DNA of 12,274 nt from Euperipatoides rowelli (lineage: Eukaryota > Onychophora > Udeonychophora > Euonychophora > Peripatopsidae). The stretch lies in the NCBI GenBank assembly GCA_003024985.2, contig PXIH01S0003908.1; one strand, written 5' to 3'. Made by a program: the position numbers and the translations under genes. Positions 8,629 through 12,274 of the stretch are shown in pieces. The notes under the pieces are model-generated. The model was not told the origin of the DNA. It did no database searches and saw only the letters and a list, made by a program, of their open reading frames with translations. Numbering within the stretch: position 1 is the stretch's first letter; the number at the start of each line of letters is the position of its first letter.

Positions 8629-9509
8629 ATTCAAGATGGTGAGTAAAAAGGAAAAAGAATCAAGTAGTAAGTGGATGAAATCTGATGACAAGCCTATTAA
8701 AGTGGAAAAATGGGATGGATCTGCATTAAAGAATGTTTTGGATGATGCAATCAGATCTTTACAGAAAAAAATGGTTATTCAGAATCGCATAATTTGATGG
8801 ATCAACTTCTGGCTATTTGTTTTTTTTGCTGTTGGATTTGCCTTGTTTGCCCTTGCACGGGATTATTTATATCTCTTCCCTTTGTCACGGCCAGTGCTTA
8901 AAATTTGTGTAGTTTCATTTTTTTATTATGGGAGTTTTGACTGTGTATACCACATTCATTGAGGGATATTTCTTGAAGTCACAAGAAAGATATAGCTGGT
9001 TTAGATCCTTCGGATATTTGGACCGTTAGTTCGCAACTTATAAGATATATTTGTCATCTCACCATGACGTGCAGAAATGGAAAAACGAATAATGTTCGAG
9101 AAACTCGATTAAAGAAATCTGTAGCCAGTTGGTTTGATGAAAATGGCACATTAATGGATTTACTTGAACCAGATGTATCCAAGCTATATTCGAGTTTGCA
9201 TTCAGAAAAGAAAGAAAAATAAAATTCCACCAAACAGTCAAAAACAGTACTGTCACCAATTATCTTTTTTTATTTTTTACCAATATTTCATTTGCCTTCA
9301 TGTCTATTTGTATTTATGTGCATCTCTTGGGTGAATTTATAACTTCTATTAGCCATTAATATACGGTACTTACAATGTGCATAAAAAATATGGAACAAGA
9401 TAAGGATATGTTTATTGGGATGGACTTTGACAAGGATGTTATCTTCCAAGCTTTTATAACTAATTTTATATAAAGGGGCAGGGGCGCAGTGCTTTGTGCT
9501 CCTTGGTGT

Positions 9510-9539
9510 CAGCACGAACCGAATTCAAGGCTCGTGCTG
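9510..9539 (+). other. Perfect hairpin in the SPCS2 3' UTR copy
   Basis: CAGCACGA (9510-9517) pairs fully with TCGTGCTG (9532-9539) around a 14-base loop, in a GC-richer island of the retrocopied 3' UTR. It may have been a structural element of the parent mRNA. There is no match to a known regulatory motif. Confidence 0.5.
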
Positions 9540-9920
9540 TCAAAGACAGAAATTGGGGTTTATTTTCATCGTCAGAATTAAAATAGGAGTTTTCATTCTA
9601 AAGTAATAAAATTGTAAAGATTAAAGGACTATTGGACTGTAACTGGATTAACCCTCATCACAAGTATCCTGACTCATCTGCCTGTAAATATTGTATATAT
9701 GTAAATAAAAGTAATTACTTCACCCAACTTAGGGGGAAGTACAAAATATTTTAAAAAAAAAATGATATAAAGACTGGATCCTAAGCTAAAGTGAGAATTT
9801 TTTGTTTTTCCATTTTTTTAATAAAATAATAAAATGGTGCATTTCATTCATAAAAGTTTAATAAATATTTTATTTTATTTGTGTTTTAAAATCAAAGGAG
9901 CACAGACATTTTGTGAAAGC

Positions 9921-9926
9921 AATAAA
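9921..9926 (+). terminator. Poly(A) signal retained in the retrocopy
   Basis: AATAAA lies about 13 bases before the start of the A-rich tail at 9939. This is the expected signal-to-cleavage distance and fixes the 3' end of the source mRNA. An earlier AATAAA near 9704 was not the site used for this copy. Confidence 0.75.
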
Positions 9927-9952
9927 AAGGGTTGTGTTAAAATAAAAATAAA

Positions 9953-9967
9953 AAATTTGGGGTGAAA
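9953..9967 (+). repeat. 3' target-site duplication of the SPCS2 retrocopy
   Basis: This is an exact 15-bp copy of 8614-8628, immediately after the A-rich tail. That position is what target-primed reverse transcription predicts. Confidence 0.9.
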
Positions 9968-10315
9968 CATTTTTTAAAAAAAAAGAATGACAACTGAAAA
10001 CAGATCTTGGAGAACATTGTAAAAAATTTCAATATTAGGTAGAAAGAAGAACTTTACAGACTTGAAAGTCATTCAGTTAAGAAGAGTCCCAATTTCATTT
10101 ATAAAAATTAATTTATTGAGTTTCTAACCATTAATGTAAAGGTCATTCTGAAATTAAGGGAAAATTTAAGTCACTAGCTGATTTAAATAATTTATTTTCT
10201 TAGTATTTTTTCACTGGCATAACAGTTAAGTAAAACACTCATTTAATTTTCATTTCCCTCAAAAAAAAAATTATTTTTAATTTTTATTTAAAGAAAAGTA
10301 TAGAATATTTGTTGA
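9968..10315. other. AT-rich stretch, no gene seen
   Basis: Only A/T homopolymers and unstructured sequence are seen; no frame, repeat boundary or RNA gene is supported. Confidence 0.5.
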
Positions 10316-10319
10316 AAAT

Positions 10320-10864
10320 GTCACCTCCATGCCATGTCACTAATCCCGCTTTTGGACTAACTTACTGTTATAACATAAGTTTTCAAAAACATAAAATAAA
10401 ATTACAATTCTTACATTTTTTGTTAAAAAAAAAGGCTGTAGTATTTCTTATTAAAAAAAATATTATTTAAAGTTATTTTTAATTTGTTTGAAAATCGTCG
10501 ACTGAGTAAATCGTCACCTCCATGGAGTACTCAAAAACTTCTTAAAATACAATAAGCAGCAGCATAGCTCTGGAGCTTCCTTGCTGTATTGATGGTTAGC
10601 ATGTTTTTACTTGTATTAATTAAAATCTGTATAGAATTTTGTGTCATCACCATGTTTACTGTGTTATATACCGTAATTTATTAAAAATGTTTTATATTTG
10701 TTATATCCAATAATAAATCCATAATATAAACTCAAAAACAAAATCATGTGACAAAGCTATTTTTAGGTTAGTTGCAATAAATAATATGTTGCATGTCACC
10801 TCCATGGTTGTTACCTCATGTTCTTAGTTAACCATGGAAGTGACAAACATTCCATGGTAGTGAC
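10320..10864. repeat. Cluster of GTCACCTCCATGG motifs
   Basis: GTCACCTCCATG occurs on the plus strand at 10320, 10513 and 10795. It occurs in reverse orientation, with one or two changes, at 10832 (CCATGGAAGTGAC) and 10852 (CCATGGTAGTGAC). A looser GTCATCACCATG lies at 10642. Five near-identical 13-mers within 545 bp of AT-rich DNA cannot be chance. They could be internal repeats of an unnamed transposon, or binding sites for a protein. The sequence between the motifs is not repeated. Confidence 0.7.
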
Positions 10865-10887
10865 ATAAATGACACTATTTATTGCAC
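10772..10887. repeat. Imperfect inverted repeat containing the motif
   Basis: The left arm 10772-10807 reads TGCAATAAATA, then ATGTCACCTCCATGG. The right arm, 10851-10887 reverse-complemented, reads TGCAATAAATA, then ATGTCACTACCATGG. The arms match over about 36 bp with several mismatches around a loop of about 43 bp, which holds one more motif copy. The shape suits a small foldback element or the end of a MITE, but no target duplication is evident. Confidence 0.6.
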
Positions 10888-11072
10888 ATTACGGTAATAA
10901 ATTTTAATGAATAATGAATTCAGACATGTCAGAGATACAGTTTATTAAAAAGTGATGTGTAGATATTATTGACAATATTACTATTGTGCTCTAGTAGGTT
11001 TTAATTGACACAACATATTGTGTAACATACTTTTGTTTTCATTCAATATTTAAACTACTTGTCACACAAGGG

Positions 11073-12074
11073 CAGACTTGTTATCAAGACTGGACACTTC
11101 GAGATCAAGAACAAGACCAGAGACATCAATATCAAGACCAGAGACATGAAGACCAAAGAGTATTAAAATTTATAAAAAAAAAAAAAACACTCAAAAACAG
11201 CAAAGCAGCCTACATTTTACAATACATTTTAAACAAATATGTTTTCAAACGATTTCACTGCACAGCAGCAACCTAAAATTTTTAAAATTAAAACTACAAA
11301 ACTTATTTCACTGAAATTAGGAAACGAGCCGATACATTAGCCTATATAAAATTACTTCACTCTTTGTTAAAGCAGTTGTTTTATACAGACCATCCGAGAT
11401 AAAAAATTAATCCCTTATTCTTACTCTATGAGGTCTCACCGTCTCATGAAGATCATCCTTACTCTGTCTATGAGGTCTCATCAAGATCTCACTATTTCTA
11501 AAATCTATTTTTAGAAGTGATTAAATGCAGATGTGCAAACATCTCACTTAAGTATCCTTTACATTTGGAACATACAGTAAACTATTTATTACTAACATTT
11601 TCCATTCGAAAATCTTTAAATGCCAATGCCACAATATCTGGTATTTTTTGTTGTTGCAACCATTACTGTAATGTAAGGGTGGGAGTAGATTAAAATTTTT
11701 AACAGATTAATCGATTAAACATTTAATCGATTAATCGATCAATAATCGATTAATTTTTCCTCTTNTCACCGATTAATCAATTCATAAAAAAAATTAATCG
11801 ATTAAAGCTTTAGTTGATTAACTGGTTCGATTAATCAACTAATCAGCCACCCTTACTGTAATGTAATTTTAATGAAAAATTATAACAAAAATCTGTAAAA
11901 ATGAGTTAAATATTATAAATGTCGAGATCAAGACCAAGAAGGCAATCTAGAATGTCGAGACCAAGAGCGAAATCAAGAATAAGAATCTCGAGACCAGAAC
12001 AAGACCAAGACCACATGTTTTTGGTCTCAAGCAGTCTCGAGATCAAGACCTGGTCTCGAGACCTAACATCTCTG
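11073..12074. mobile_element. Non-autonomous hAT-type element, 1002 bp, with nested MITE
   Basis: The termini are CAGACTTGTTA at left and, reverse-complemented, CAGAGATGTTA at right. They are flanked by the identical 8-mer CACAAGGG at 11065-11072 and 12075-12082. An exact 8-bp duplication plus CAG-type ends is the hAT signature. Subterminal regions are packed with GAGACC/AAGACC words. CAAGACCAGAGACAT occurs twice at the left (11112 and 11133), and many copies in both orientations lie at 11920-12065. These are likely transposase-binding repeats, by analogy with other hAT elements. CTATGAGGTCTCA also occurs twice (11426 and 11468). No transposase frame exists. The overlapping frames at 11906-12121 and 11919-12140 simply read the repeats. 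Confidence 0.85.
11674..11855. mobile_element. Nested hAT-type MITE, 182 bp, ATTAATCGATTAA-rich
   Basis: The terminal inverted repeats begin TAAGGGTGG and end CCACCCTTA. The 8-mer CTGTAATG flanks both sides exactly (11666-11673 and 11856-11863). The interior is built from palindromic ATTAATCGATTAATCGAT units and their variants, so almost the whole element is self-complementary. It lies inside the larger element at 11073-12074 and is therefore the younger of the two insertions. One undetermined base (N) sits at 11765, in the middle of the palindrome. Elements with GGGTGG ends and TAATCGATTAATCG interiors are common in animal genomes. Confidence 0.88.
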
Positions 12075-12216
12075 CACAAGGGGATATTTTTTTTATTGTT
12101 TGTGATTAATTTATACCTCATGTCCTCCAGTAAAACATAATTTTTTTATTTTGATATTTTTCTTAAGACTGACAATTCTAAAATCATCATTTTGTGTTAA
12201 AAAAAACAAAAAACAA

Positions 12217-12274
12217 TCTACTATATAAAGAAGAAAGTTTGTGTGTGTGTGTGATCATTTTGAATAAGAAATTT
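12217..12274 (+). mobile_element. Possible Helitron 5' end with TG microsatellite
   Basis: TCTACTATATAAAG follows a host A (12216), then AAGAAAGTTTG and about eight TG units up to 12253. Many animal Helitrons start with TC followed by a TACTATATAAAG-like stretch and short-period repeats. The window ends before any other diagnostic part (3' hairpin and CTRR end) could be seen. It could equally be a plain microsatellite in an unrelated repeat. Confidence 0.3.

Larger units (their letters stand above)
8629..9952 (+). pseudogene. SPCS2: Processed pseudogene of signal peptidase complex subunit 2
   Basis: The functional protein is the roughly 25-kDa, two-helix membrane subunit of the ER signal peptidase complex. 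The copy starts at ATG 8636 and ends at TAA 9220-9222. It shows DDKPIKVEKWDGSALKN (residues 17-33), then MDQLLAICFFAVGFALFALA with ARDYLYLFPLSRPVLKICVV. The second membrane helix (IMGVLTVYT), LDPSDIWTVSSQL, SVASWFDENGTL and an EKKEK C-terminus follow. Order and spacing match SPCS2. It has no introns. Frames break near 8758-8762 (about -1), in a T8 run (8820-8827, +1), in a T7 run (8918-8924, +1) and near 8985 (-2 or +1). The DDKY of the usual RYDDKY motif is missing near 9040. The first in-frame stop is TGA 8795. AATAAA at 9921 and an A-rich tail (9939-9952) end it, with 15-bp target duplications on both sides. Confidence 0.93.

Noticed and set aside
11112-11147. CRISPR-like or satellite array in the CAAGACCAGAGACAT repeats
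   Set aside because: There are only two exact copies with a short spacer, and they sit in the subterminal region of a hAT element bounded by an 8-bp duplication.
11906-12140. Overlapping plus and minus frames rich in Arg/Ser or Leu/Gly
   Set aside because: Both come from the palindromic GAGACC/AAGACC repeats at the end of the hAT element.

Overview
This looks like nuclear DNA from an animal, most likely an AT-rich invertebrate. The reasons are long A/T homopolymers, no compact operon-like coding, a decayed retrocopy of a eukaryotic signal peptidase subunit, tRNA-derived SINE heads and several hAT-type DNA transposons. The species cannot be named from the sequence; the retrocopy protein would fit an arthropod or another invertebrate. 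No complete functional gene is visible. Most long open frames are chance, or are shadows of repeats and dead elements.

Layout, left to right. 1-152 carries a degenerate GC-richer repeat built on GGCGCYCTTG. 154-467 is an unrecognised coding-like stretch broken by a frameshift. 594-1342 holds three copies of one dispersed repeat, two of which form a foldback. 2165-2977 holds two copies of another repeat in opposite orientation. 3622-3708 is a possible last exon with a Glu/Lys-rich tail. 4415-4505 is a SINE head on the minus strand. 5431-6188 is a 758-bp non-autonomous hAT element with an 8-bp target duplication. 7716-8340 is the corpse of a transposase-like gene with a recognisable set of acidic motifs. 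A tRNA-derived SINE (about 8346-8519) follows directly.

8629-9952 is the clearest single object: a processed pseudogene of SPCS2 (signal peptidase complex subunit 2). It has no introns, several frameshifts, a poly(A) signal, an A-rich tail and a perfect 15-bp target-site duplication. 10320-10887 has a cluster of a GTCACCTCCATGG-like motif, part of it in a hairpin. 11073-12074 is a second hAT-type element rich in GAGACC/AAGACC motifs. It has its own 8-bp duplication and contains a third, smaller hAT MITE (11674-11855) that also has a perfect 8-bp duplication. The window ends in a TG microsatellite behind a possible Helitron 5' end.

The window is best read as a layered record of transposition. 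Cut-and-paste hAT elements, SINEs and LINE-type retrotransposition of a host mRNA have all left datable scars here. A strong excess of TACTGTA/TACAGTA (about 22 by eye, about 3 expected) is a separate compositional oddity.
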